From JAIBBG01 sp031417525 (lineage in GTDB: Bacteria; Bacteroidota; Bacteroidia; Flavobacteriales_D; Sanyastnellaceae), in the NCBI GenBank assembly GCA_031417525.1, contig JANOVT010000340.1:1-11314 (forward strand): a DNA stretch of 11,314 bases, read 5' to 3'. How positions within the stretch are numbered: the stretch's first letter is position 1; every line of letters begins with the position of its first letter. The translations under genes were made by a program, and so were the position numbers. Of this stretch, positions 1 through 7,374 are shown piece after piece. The notes below the pieces were generated by a model. That model saw only the letters and a list, made by a program, of their open reading frames with translations, ran no database searches and was not told where the DNA came from.

Positions 1-208
1 CGCTCAACGGATCGCATGTTTTTATTCTTTCTTCATCACATGCCGGCTTCATAACGTCAACCCAAAAGAGTGGATCGAAGATGTCTTCAACAAAATAAAT
101 GAAATGAAGCCATCACAATATCATACTCTATTTCCCCAGAAATGGAAAAAGTAATTTAGCTTAGACGGAGATTTTGAAATTACAATATGCAGTTGGCCGT
201 TGGGTTAC
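1..208 (+). mobile_element. Right end of an IS66-family insertion sequence (partial)
   Basis: The window begins inside an IS66-type element, of which only the 3' end of the transposase gene and the following non-coding tail are present. IS66 elements usually end with an inverted repeat whose outermost bases read GTAA when read inward. On the + strand TTAC occurs at 205-208, immediately before the point where recognisable host-gene protein sequence starts (209), so I place the right end there. The left end and its matching inverted repeat lie outside the window, so the boundary and any 8-bp target duplication (it would start at 209) are unverified. Confidence 0.5.
2..154 (+). CDS. IS66-family transposase, C-terminal fragment
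   Basis: Fifty codons open at the window edge and end at TAA 152-154. The translation runs from AQRIACFYSFF through TCRLHNVNPKEWIEDVF to LFPQKWKK. This matches the characteristic C-terminal tail of IS66 transposases (TnpC): a FYS...TCKLN-like stretch, an NP-[YW]-[EI]-W-[LI] segment, and a final LPxxWK-like motif. In this family the tail follows the DDE catalytic domain, which lies outside the window, so nothing can be said about whether the element is active. The reading frame is intact to its natural stop. It sits about 50 bp from the probable IS end and next to a truncated host gene, consistent with the insertion having broken that gene. Confidence 0.85.
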   Translation, partial: AQRIACFYSFFITCRLHNVNPKEWIEDVFNKINEMKPSQYHTLFPQKWKK

Positions 209-592
209 GCTGCTCTGTTAGTTTTTCCGGTCAACTGCAGCGGTGAAGAAGCTGAGTAATACATAGAAAACATGCCGGGAGTGTCGCACCGCATCATTCA
301 TGATCATGAAGAAGCTGCTGAATCTGCGTTCGTTCTGAGTTTGATTTCGGGTGCAGTTGCCCTTGGTTTCATTGTCGTGAATAGATGGAAACCAGGCCTT
401 AATATGTTGTTCAAAGTTTGTGTCATATTAGCCTGTTCTGCCTCACTCCTATTATTGATCAATGCTTCACACAAAGGTGGAATGATCAGACATCCGGAGT
501 TGACTGATGTGAATTCTGACAGAGAACCTCAAAGTGGCTTTGAAACTGATGAACACGAAGAAAAAGAAGTTCACAGCAGTTCAACGGACTAA
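209..592 (+). pseudogene. 5'-truncated, nonsense-interrupted DUF2231-like small membrane protein
   Basis: An open frame from ATG 272 to TAA 590-592 encodes 106 residues. Two hydrophobic segments lie at about residues 20-36 and 44-64, followed by an HKGGMIRHPEL motif and an acidic, Glu/Asp/Ser-rich tail. Bacteroidota have a family of four-helix membrane proteins (DUF2231-like) whose second half reads roughly tGeeAEe-vE-lPGvs-iiheHEEaAe, then two helices, then GGxIRHtE. Reading the same frame upstream gives AALLVFPVNCSGEEAE, a stop (TAA 257-259), then YIENMPGVS. The family-like sequence therefore continues on both sides of the stop, where a Glu codon (GAA) would be expected. The first two helices are missing and would be on the far side of the IS66 end at about 208. 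I infer IS truncation plus a point nonsense mutation; translation from ATG 272 may still yield the two-helix remnant. The family match is from memory. Confidence 0.6.
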
Positions 593-612
593 AAAATCAA
601 ACGTTAATTAAG

Positions 613-647
613 AAAAACAAAGGCTGCCACTTGCAGCCTTTGTTTTT
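613..647. terminator. Bidirectional Rho-independent terminator
   Basis: A perfect 15-bp inverted repeat: 613-627 (AAAAACAAAGGCTGC) pairs with 633-647, leaving a 5-nt loop (628-632). The core GGCTGC/GCAGCC is flanked by A-run and T-run on opposite sides, so the transcript ends in a U-tract in either direction. It lies between the + strand membrane-protein remnant (ends 592) and the - strand CotH gene (ends 715), and so would terminate both converging transcripts. Confidence 0.9.
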
Positions 648-714
648 CCTTTTTAAATTAGTATTATCTACAAATGCGGTCAATACATTAGGTGACGAAT
701 CAAATACCTTCAGT

Positions 715-3057
715 CTAATTTTTCACAATTTTAAATTCCGCTTTCGTGCCATCTTCAAATTCCAGTTTCAAGAAATACAATCCCTGACTCAAATCCTGCG
801 CTTCCATTTGACGAGTGTATTTTACTTGTCTCACTATGGCTCCGAACTGATTGTACAATTCTACATTTAATATTTTTTTATCCGATCGAATGTGGACAGC
901 TTCTGAGAATGGATTCGGAAATACCGATGCACTAGCATTATTTAGATAATCAACCAGATTCGCTAAGTCATTATTGGACGCAAAAGTTGGTGATTGAATA
1001 GTGAATTCACCTATCCCATTCGGATTTCTTGCATAACCCTGGTCAGATGACTGTGCTCCAAATATTGATTGGTCCGCTATTTCACCAATACTATTCAAAA
1101 GAGACAGAGATTCACCATCGGATGATAATTTAAAATTTGTATGAAACATTCCGTCAACTGAATCTTCATCTGCCCATAAGATGAGATATTCATTGGGTTG
1201 CAGTACAGTGCCATCCGGCAATTGCCATTTTGTGAGATTCCAGCTATTGTCGCTGATGTAATAATTTGTCAGATCAACTGGTCCTTCTCCACGATTATAA
1301 AGTTCAATCCAATCTTCATACTCATTTGCTTCATCGGCCGAAGTCATATCATTGCTTGCCATCAATTCGTTGATGACAATATCGGTGCTCGATGCCATGG
1401 CTACCGTAACACCATAGTAATACACATCGTGTTCTGCGCCAACTGGCATGTATGTGGCGGTATGAGCTGTATTGGCTTCGACAGCTTCGATGTAAAACCG
1501 AACAACTGCTCCTAATTGCATACCGGGAATTTGGCCACCAAATACGCCATCATTGGCAGCGCCGTCATTGCTATTACCATCATCCAACATCATCACGCTC
1601 AAAAAATTTCCAACCAACTCATTCGAATAGTAAAGAGTGACATGATCTAGTCCATCACCAGTAGAAATTGCTGATGTGATCGTTACCTCTTCTCCAGCCA
1701 AAGGTTGCTGCCACTCTCCCATCTGAGAATGTAAAATCACATTGGAAATTTGTGCACCTGTGGTATTCAACTCCGCATTTGTCATGACCAGATTTCTTCG
1801 CGTTTGCAAACTGTTATGTAAAGATGTCACTCCGCCAGTAAACTGATTATAACTGTACAACTTTTTAGTATCAGCCTGGACGTGTGCGTCGATAAAGTCA
1901 CCAAATGAAGCGATTGTACCATTCGTCAAAGCCGGATCAACCAGTTCCTGAATGATTGTACGATAGTGAGCCAGGTACCGCTGACGATATTCCGGTATAG
2001 CCAACATTTTATTCAACAAAGGAAAATTGACATTTTCAGCATGATAAAAAACACCCCAATTCGCAGACTCAGAAACAAGCACGCTATTGCCATCAAATTC
2101 CAACGGAACCATTCTGCCCGTTTCACTTTCCCAGTATAGATAATAATCCATCTTGCCTTTGAAAATATAGCTGTCATCATCGCCGAATATGTTTTCACAT
2201 GCGAGATACCACAACGTTCGATCCACATCCAAGACTTCCGGCAAAGCGGTCGTCAATTGCGCCGCTGATGTATTATTCAAAACGTCGCAAGTATGAACAA
2301 GATCTACCCATGGATCAGTCAGGGCACTTCCCTTCAATGTGTAGTATTGCTGATAGTCCGTTTCATCTGTTCCAAGAAAATTGAGCGCAGCAGTACCATC
2401 GCCCCAATTTGGACCGCCGGGACCACCGGGGCCACCTTGTCCTGCAGGTGCATCTGCGCGCCATCGCGAACCCTCGTTACTTAAAAACCACTGTTTGATA
2501 TAAGTGCCATCAAGTTGTTGCACCATAGGATACAAACCCCATGATTCACCATTCACAACCAACTCAACAAATGCAGCGCTTGCTGCAGGTACCTCGTGTC
2601 TGATCAAATACAAATACATGAACTCCCGAAGGAATGAAGCGTCTTCAAAACAATTATTCAAATTCAAGACATCGTAGCCATGAAGATCTTGTCCGGAAAT
2701 ATTTGAATCCATCCGAATATTGAAACTCTTCTTTTCTTCATTCCCCACCTGACTGTAAGAAGTCTGTCCTTTAAATGAAACACCAACTTGTTCGTAAACC
2801 TCACCATTATAAGTTAAAGTCGCTGACAACTCGGTGCCGCTGTTGAAATTCGTAGTCATGGTATTGTACCAGTTACTATTTGCAAACTGCAGGTAAATGG
2901 TATCAATTACATCCACGTTAAAAATGCCTTCTTCCACATGATCACCAATATGAATTTGATGATTCAATTCGTCCAGTGACCAGTGATGAGGCAGATTTTG
3001 AGCTTTGCTTGTAAAAGCTGCTGTAAGACTGAGAATGCTAACTAAAAAATGTTTCAT
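715..3057 (-). CDS. Secreted CotH-type kinase-like protein with lamin-tail domain and T9SS type A signal
   Basis: The protein has 780 residues. I chose ATG 3055-3057 because it puts a normal signal peptide (MKHFLVSILSLTAAFTSKAQ) at the N-terminus; an upstream TTG at 3105 would only add 16 residues in front of it. Residues about 45-425 form a CotH domain: GVSFKGQTS, KKSFNIRMD, GYDVLNLNN, a region around 144-182, then FGDDDSYIFKGKMDYYLY and PLEFDGN. CotH proteins have an atypical protein-kinase fold, and some phosphorylate spore-coat proteins; the substrate here is unknown. A Gly-Pro-rich stretch (about 206-216) interrupts the domain. An Ig-like segment follows (about 434-553), then a lamin-tail domain (about 558-694, starting IVINELMASN) and a type A sorting domain (SVFPNPF at 711, ending in KIVKN) for T9SS export. 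It is the last gene of the - strand block, 59 nt after the multi-PKD gene. Confidence 0.88.
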   Translation of the reverse strand: MKHFLVSILSLTAAFTSKAQNLPHHWSLDELNHQIHIGDHVEEGIFNVDVIDTIYLQFANSNWYNTMTTNFNSGTELSATLTYNGEVYEQVGVSFKGQTSYSQVGNEEKKSFNIRMDSNISGQDLHGYDVLNLNNCFEDASFLREFMYLYLIRHEVPAASAAFVELVVNGESWGLYPMVQQLDGTYIKQWFLSNEGSRWRADAPAGQGGPGGPGGPNWGDGTAALNFLGTDETDYQQYYTLKGSALTDPWVDLVHTCDVLNNTSAAQLTTALPEVLDVDRTLWYLACENIFGDDDSYIFKGKMDYYLYWESETGRMVPLEFDGNSVLVSESANWGVFYHAENVNFPLLNKMLAIPEYRQRYLAHYRTIIQELVDPALTNGTIASFGDFIDAHVQADTKKLYSYNQFTGGVTSLHNSLQTRRNLVMTNAELNTTGAQISNVILHSQMGEWQQPLAGEEVTITSAISTGDGLDHVTLYYSNELVGNFLSVMMLDDGNSNDGAANDGVFGGQIPGMQLGAVVRFYIEAVEANTAHTATYMPVGAEHDVYYYGVTVAMASSTDIVINELMASNDMTSADEANEYEDWIELYNRGEGPVDLTNYYISDNSWNLTKWQLPDGTVLQPNEYLILWADEDSVDGMFHTNFKLSSDGESLSLLNSIGEIADQSIFGAQSSDQGYARNPNGIGEFTIQSPTFASNNDLANLVDYLNNASASVFPNPFSEAVHIRSDKKILNVELYNQFGAIVRQVKYTRQMEAQDLSQGLYFLKLEFEDGTKAEFKIVKN

Positions 3058-3116
3058 ATTTTTTATTTTAATCGAAAAATGATAAAGTGGTCTTTGACAA
3101 AACAATATAAAAAAGT

Positions 3117-6100
3117 TTAACGTATCAGAAGTATATGTCCGTGAAATTCGTGTGGAAGCCCTAGTAAATCCCGCACAACCGCTACATAATTATAAGCTCC
3201 ATCCTGAGCGAAATAATCGCCATTGTGAACTTCCCCTGTCCAGGGTTGCTTTGGGTCCGCTGTTTCAAACACCTGATCACCCCATCGATTGAAAATGCTC
3301 AGCGCATATTCAGTGACGCCAATAGTCTCTGGCTTCCAGACATCATTCACTCCATCATCATCAGGAGTAAATGAGTTAGGTGCATAAAATGCAAAACCAT
3401 CTACAATCACAATTCCTGTAATGTGAGCTTTGCATCCAAATTCACTTGTTACATATTGTGTGATATCCGTGTATCCGGGTTTCAAAAACGAATAGCTAAA
3501 ATTGAATGAGTCCGAAGAACCCCCATCGCTGATGATATAATAGCATTCAGTGGCGTTTTCTGCAACAGACGTGATATCTGCTTCAGGATTCAACAAGCTG
3601 AGATGCTGGTTACTGATTAAAAAGCCCGGAACAGGCGAAGGCTCAATCCGAATGACGTTATTAAAAAATATGCTCTGCGTTTCAATACAACCTTCGGAAG
3701 TCGACATGGTCACTTCCACATCATACACGCCTGCTTCTGTATATTGATGCGACACCTCAGTGCCGATGGCATTTGCTCCATCTCCGAAATCCCAGAAATA
3801 TTGTACAGGTGTATTGTAGATTGTTGTTCCCTGGGAAAATGCAGTTCCGAAATCACATTGAACAATTGTATCGGTTTCAGCGGAAAAATTTGGATTCAAA
3901 ATCACTTCAACTTCGGATGTATAAACATCAGTGCAATTGTGCTCCTGTATAGTCAGGCTCACTTCAAAAACTCCTGCATTTGCAAAGTGAATATTAGATT
4001 GCGAAATCAGGGAATTCGAATCCGGTATTCCATCCACACCGAAATCCCAAAAAATCGACGCGTTATTTGAAGTAAATCCTTCGGCCAAAAAGTCGAATGC
4101 ATTTCCTTCGAAACATTGAGCCGGCTGATCTTGAAAATATGCGTCCAACATTTCAAATAATTCCAGATTAAGGAATGTGGTATCATTACACAAATCTTCC
4201 ATTGACGCAATCAACATCACTTCAAAATATCCACTATCACTGTGCGAGTGTATTGGTTCAAAATCGGAAGAGATAGAACCTAATGCCATTTCTCCAAAAT
4301 CCCAATCGTAATCTGTGGCATTCATAGATGAGTTGCCAAATTGGAACGTCAGTCCATTGCAAAAAACATTCTGCGGTTCAATAGATGCAACCGGGTTTTC
4401 TACGAGTTCTACCTGAGCGGTATATGTTTCCAAACAATCATTCTCAGCGATTGTTAGACTTACATCAAAGAATCCGGCGGCATTAAAATGCACACCCGAT
4501 GGATTTGAACTCGTTGAATGCATCGGCAAAGCACCCAGCCCAAAATTCCAGTTATAGGTCGCCTCATCTGTTGATGCACCTTGTGCTAAAAAATCGAATT
4601 CATTATTTTCTAAACACTGCAATGGCACTTCATCGAAGTATGGCTGCAACATCCCATAAATCAACATACCAGTGATTGTCGTGTCTGGGCACAGATTAAA
4701 TGCCGTTGCAATTAACGTTACCTGATAGTAACCTGTGTCGGCAAACGTGTATTGCGGATCTTCTTCAATTGAAAAATCAGATGTTCCGTTCACCCCAAAA
4801 TCCCAGTAATATTCCGTGGCATTTTGTGATAGATTATTGAATTGATATTGATATCCATCGCAAAATGTTGACTGCGGTTCAATGGATGCTGTGACATCCG
4901 TTGGTATGGAAACAGATTGAGTGATCGTTTCTGAACATCCACTTTCAGATACCTGCAGCGAAACATTCACCGTGCTGCCTGCAGAACCAAGGAGAATATT
5001 CTCTGGATTCTGATTACTATTTGTAAACGTCGAAACGCCGTTATCAAACGTCCACAAGAATTCAGTATTCGTTCCTGTGCCACCAAGTCCGATGAAAGAA
5101 TACAACAATTGATTTTGTGTGCACGAATATTCATACTGAGAAATTGCTGGTATCAATCCCGGTGATGAAACATATTGGGCGAAAGTCGTATCAGCGCAGG
5201 GAAGCCCGGGATTCAAAATGAGCATGATGGCGTATGTGCCCGCCTCTGAATATGTATATGTTGGTTCGAATAGATTACTGGTGTCCGCGTCAAATTCTGC
5301 TACACCAAAATCCCAATGATATGTCAAGTCTTCAACTGATCCATTCAAAAAATTGACTGTAAGTCCGCTACAAATATTTTCCTGATTTGCGATGGCTGGT
5401 GAATCTATCGCCGCACAATTTGTTACATTCAATTGAAAATCTCTGTTGGTTACATTAATCAACACTCCATTCCGATACTCACTGATACAAACACCAACAA
5501 CGTATTGGCCAAGAGATGTCGGAGTGCCGGTTATAACTCCGGTTTCTTCATCAATAATAAATGCAGGACTCGAATCAATCGGATAGACGGCGCTGTAACC
5601 CGCATTGTAACTTAATCCATTGTAAGGTGGACTTCCCGGTGGATTGATGTATGAACCCGAAACATTTGTGTTCAGAGGTTCACAAAATTCATAAACTAGT
5701 TGATCACCATCCGCATCAGTAGCAGAATGATCAAATGTGAAAGGAGCATTCAAACAAATGATCAATGGAGGATGTGAAGCAAATTCCGGATTGCTATTTT
5801 CTGCCACAAGTTCTGTTCCGGGAATTTCAGTTGTGAGTGTGATGCCAACGTCCGTTCCTGTAGGTACATTTACAATAGAAAAATTGCGACAACATCTTTG
5901 ATAAGTTAATGTGTATCCTCCTGCTATATGTGGTAAAATCGCTACTCCGGTAAAAAAAGCCTCCTGCACACAAAGCCCCAGTGGCGCCATATAACATGCA
6001 TTGCTACTTTCGGTTTCTACGCTCGTGATGATGGCATTGCTCAGATCAATTTCAAGGTTATATATCAAATCTCCTGCGGAATTAAAACAGCCAATCGAAA

Positions 6101-6377
6101 CAGGATCATCGTATTGTGTATTACTCGAACAATCGCGATATAGAGTCAGTGTTATTTCGCAAGAATCACCCGACAAATATTGATAATGAATAGATCCGCC
6201 GATCACATGTGATGCGCTAAAGGATGCTGGAATCGCAAACAACAAAAACAAGAGGAGCAAAAATCGCGAGATGAACTCTGGTTTCAAGTATTGCTCATAA
6301 GCAGAATTAGGCACTTCCCCCAAATTCGTTAGCCTGGAAAAAAAATCCGTATTCAAAAGTGACGCCCGAAACAACAT
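3117..6377 (-). CDS. Giant multi-PKD surface protein with gliding-motility-associated (type B) C-terminal domain
   Basis: The protein has 1086 residues. A hydrophobic signal segment lies at about 37-54 (FISRFLLLLFLLFAIP) and is preceded by an unusually long 36-residue N-terminal stretch. After it comes the N-terminal module often found in large Bacteroidota surface proteins: SHVIGGSIHYQYL, EITLTLYRDCSS, and a cadherin-like FDHSATDADGDQLVYEFCEP. It is Cys-rich and ends near residue 325. Seven PKD-like beta-sandwich repeats follow, marked by WDFG or variants at about 352, 441 (WTFDNG), 523, 607 (WNFG), 690, 775 and 860, roughly 84 residues apart. A degenerate eighth repeat comes next. The last ~90 residues (from APNSFTPDDDGVND, through IFNRWGDQVF, to HGHILLIR) match the gliding-motility-associated C-terminal domain, a type B T9SS signal. 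A role as a cell-surface adhesin is inferred. ATG 6375-6377 lies 1 nt after the stop of the preceding gene, suggesting translational coupling. Confidence 0.92.
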   Translation of the reverse strand: MLFRASLLNTDFFSRLTNLGEVPNSAYEQYLKPEFISRFLLLLFLLFAIPASFSASHVIGGSIHYQYLSGDSCEITLTLYRDCSSNTQYDDPVSIGCFNSAGDLIYNLEIDLSNAIITSVETESSNACYMAPLGLCVQEAFFTGVAILPHIAGGYTLTYQRCCRNFSIVNVPTGTDVGITLTTEIPGTELVAENSNPEFASHPPLIICLNAPFTFDHSATDADGDQLVYEFCEPLNTNVSGSYINPPGSPPYNGLSYNAGYSAVYPIDSSPAFIIDEETGVITGTPTSLGQYVVGVCISEYRNGVLINVTNRDFQLNVTNCAAIDSPAIANQENICSGLTVNFLNGSVEDLTYHWDFGVAEFDADTSNLFEPTYTYSEAGTYAIMLILNPGLPCADTTFAQYVSSPGLIPAISQYEYSCTQNQLLYSFIGLGGTGTNTEFLWTFDNGVSTFTNSNQNPENILLGSAGSTVNVSLQVSESGCSETITQSVSIPTDVTASIEPQSTFCDGYQYQFNNLSQNATEYYWDFGVNGTSDFSIEEDPQYTFADTGYYQVTLIATAFNLCPDTTITGMLIYGMLQPYFDEVPLQCLENNEFDFLAQGASTDEATYNWNFGLGALPMHSTSSNPSGVHFNAAGFFDVSLTIAENDCLETYTAQVELVENPVASIEPQNVFCNGLTFQFGNSSMNATDYDWDFGEMALGSISSDFEPIHSHSDSGYFEVMLIASMEDLCNDTTFLNLELFEMLDAYFQDQPAQCFEGNAFDFLAEGFTSNNASIFWDFGVDGIPDSNSLISQSNIHFANAGVFEVSLTIQEHNCTDVYTSEVEVILNPNFSAETDTIVQCDFGTAFSQGTTIYNTPVQYFWDFGDGANAIGTEVSHQYTEAGVYDVEVTMSTSEGCIETQSIFFNNVIRIEPSPVPGFLISNQHLSLLNPEADITSVAENATECYYIISDGGSSDSFNFSYSFLKPGYTDITQYVTSEFGCKAHITGIVIVDGFAFYAPNSFTPDDDGVNDVWKPETIGVTEYALSIFNRWGDQVFETADPKQPWTGEVHNGDYFAQDGAYNYVAVVRDLLGLPHEFHGHILLIR
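3887..4889 (-). repeat. Tandem duplication of a two-PKD supermodule inside the multi-PKD gene
   Basis: The sequence ASIEPQ-x-x-FC-[DN]-G recurs with an offset of exactly 501 nt (167 codons): its first codons lie at 4889 and 4388. Each unit holds two PKD repeats in the same order. Matching pieces are NATEYYWDFG and NATDYDWDFG; DTGYYQVTLIA and DSGYFEVMLIA; QCLENNEFDFLAQG and QCFEGNAFDFLAEG; and AAGFFDVSLTI and NAGVFEVSLTI. At DNA level the start of the two units shares 17 of 18 bases (4872-4889 versus 4371-4388). The protein copies have clearly diverged, so the duplication is old. Confidence 0.85.
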
Positions 6378-6378
6378 C

Positions 6379-7236
6379 TTAAAATTTTTGTAGGATTTTG
6401 GAACTCCTTACCGTGCCATCAACTCTTACCTGCAGCATGTAGGAACCAGCTGATAAGTGGCCAACATCGAATGACTTTTTTATTACACCAGATGGATGAT
6501 TCGATTTTCCGAATGAAGAAACAAGGGCACCGTGTGAATCGAACAATGTAAATTCTACGTTGCCCCCTTCATTTAAATTCATACTGATATTTAGTTTCTC
6601 CATAAATGGATTCGGGTAAACTTCTACTTTCAATTCATCATTTTCAAGTTCATAAATTCCCATTGCAATTCCAACAACCTGACTTGTTGAATAGACATAG
6701 TCTCCTTCTTCATTTCCATTATTATTACAAGCATTCCCCGCAACATAAAAAGTGATATCTCCAACATCTGTTGTAGGTGCATTCCATGTAAATGTGAATG
6801 TGTGAGAATCATTACTGGCTCCCGTGTTATCATCATGCGCTATGCTTTTGCGCGAATAACCACCAACACTTTTCGACTTGATATGCGTATCACTACCAGC
6901 AATGAGAAGACCTGCATTATCTCCATTGCTTTTCAGTGCTTCAAATCCAAGACCGAATAGGCCTCGATTCATCTGACTCACTGTCACGCTGATCAAGTAA
7001 GACTCTCCCGGCACATAAGTCCAATTTATCAGGTCTGGAGAGGCTATTTCCATGCTGCCAGGCCCTGAATTAAGTGTGTAAGTTCCATGACAATCTGAAT
7101 CCGCGCATGTTACTTCACTTGGAGAACCTGTTGCCCCTGACTTACCATCAGGGTCTTCATTCATGTCATAAGCAGAGAGGAATAGAATCGACAACGCGGT
7201 GAGAAAAAATGTGGATAGAACAAATGTGATTTTCAT
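6379..7236 (-). CDS. Choice-of-anchor V domain protein with CX4CH motif and T9SS type A signal
   Basis: The protein has 285 residues from ATG 7234-7236. A signal peptide covers residues 1 to about 22 (ending LFLSA). Residues about 29-195 match the choice-of-anchor V (reeler-like) domain of Bacteroidota and related bacteria: GATGSPSEVTC, the motif CADSDCH (C44, C49, H50), YVPGESYLISVTVSQ, GLFGLGFEAL, FTFTWNAP, and ITFYVAGNACNNNG. The Cys-Cys-His cluster resembles a c-type heme site but has a four-residue spacer (CX4CH) rather than CXXCH; whether it binds heme is unknown. Residues 207-285 form a type A T9SS sorting domain (VYPNPF, LSAGSYMLQV, SSKILQKF). The gene follows the PKD lipoprotein gene after a 138-nt gap and abuts the multi-PKD gene with 1 nt between stop and start. 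Confidence 0.87.
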   Translation of the reverse strand: MKITFVLSTFFLTALSILFLSAYDMNEDPDGKSGATGSPSEVTCADSDCHGTYTLNSGPGSMEIASPDLINWTYVPGESYLISVTVSQMNRGLFGLGFEALKSNGDNAGLLIAGSDTHIKSKSVGGYSRKSIAHDDNTGASNDSHTFTFTWNAPTTDVGDITFYVAGNACNNNGNEEGDYVYSTSQVVGIAMGIYELENDELKVEVYPNPFMEKLNISMNLNEGGNVEFTLFDSHGALVSSFGKSNHPSGVIKKSFDVGHLSAGSYMLQVRVDGTVRSSKILQKF

Positions 7237-7374
7237 AAGACTGATGTTTATTTAATCTATTTTTTGTGGCTGACGCTCATTTTTAAACATGAACTTGGCC
7301 CTTCTGCCAATTATAGAATTTAGGTGTTTCAATACGTCTTCGATATCCTTGCTGTGGATTAGGACTTTATTTAA
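7237..7374. other. 138-nt gap inside the - strand block; possible internal promoter
   Basis: This is the largest gap in the - strand gene series. It contains no ORF worth calling. On the - strand a TATAATTG-like box occurs around 7308-7315, and a short TTGGC/GCCAA inverted repeat lies downstream of it, but neither fits the Bacteroidota TTTG/TAnnTTTG promoter pattern or a proper terminator well. The gap could divide the regulatory genes from the secreted-protein genes into two transcripts; the sequence alone does not decide. Confidence 0.3.

Noticed and set aside
188..239. Inverted repeat TGCAGTTG[G]CCG (188-199) with 228-239, 28-nt spacer, one G-U pair
   Set aside because: At first it looked like an IS end or a terminator. 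The right arm lies within sequence that still reads as the membrane-protein family, and the pair straddles the more likely IS boundary at 208, so I treat it as chance. No T-run follows.
2404..2446. GGPGGPGGP-coding short repeat in the CotH gene as a possible microsatellite or phase-variable tract
   Set aside because: The units use different codons and are not a homopolymer or exact short tandem repeat, so slippage is unlikely; better read as a flexible linker.
3058..3105. TTG-initiated 16-residue extension of the CotH protein
   Set aside because: It would put a charged stretch ahead of a normal signal peptide; ATG at 3057 gives a standard Sec signal.
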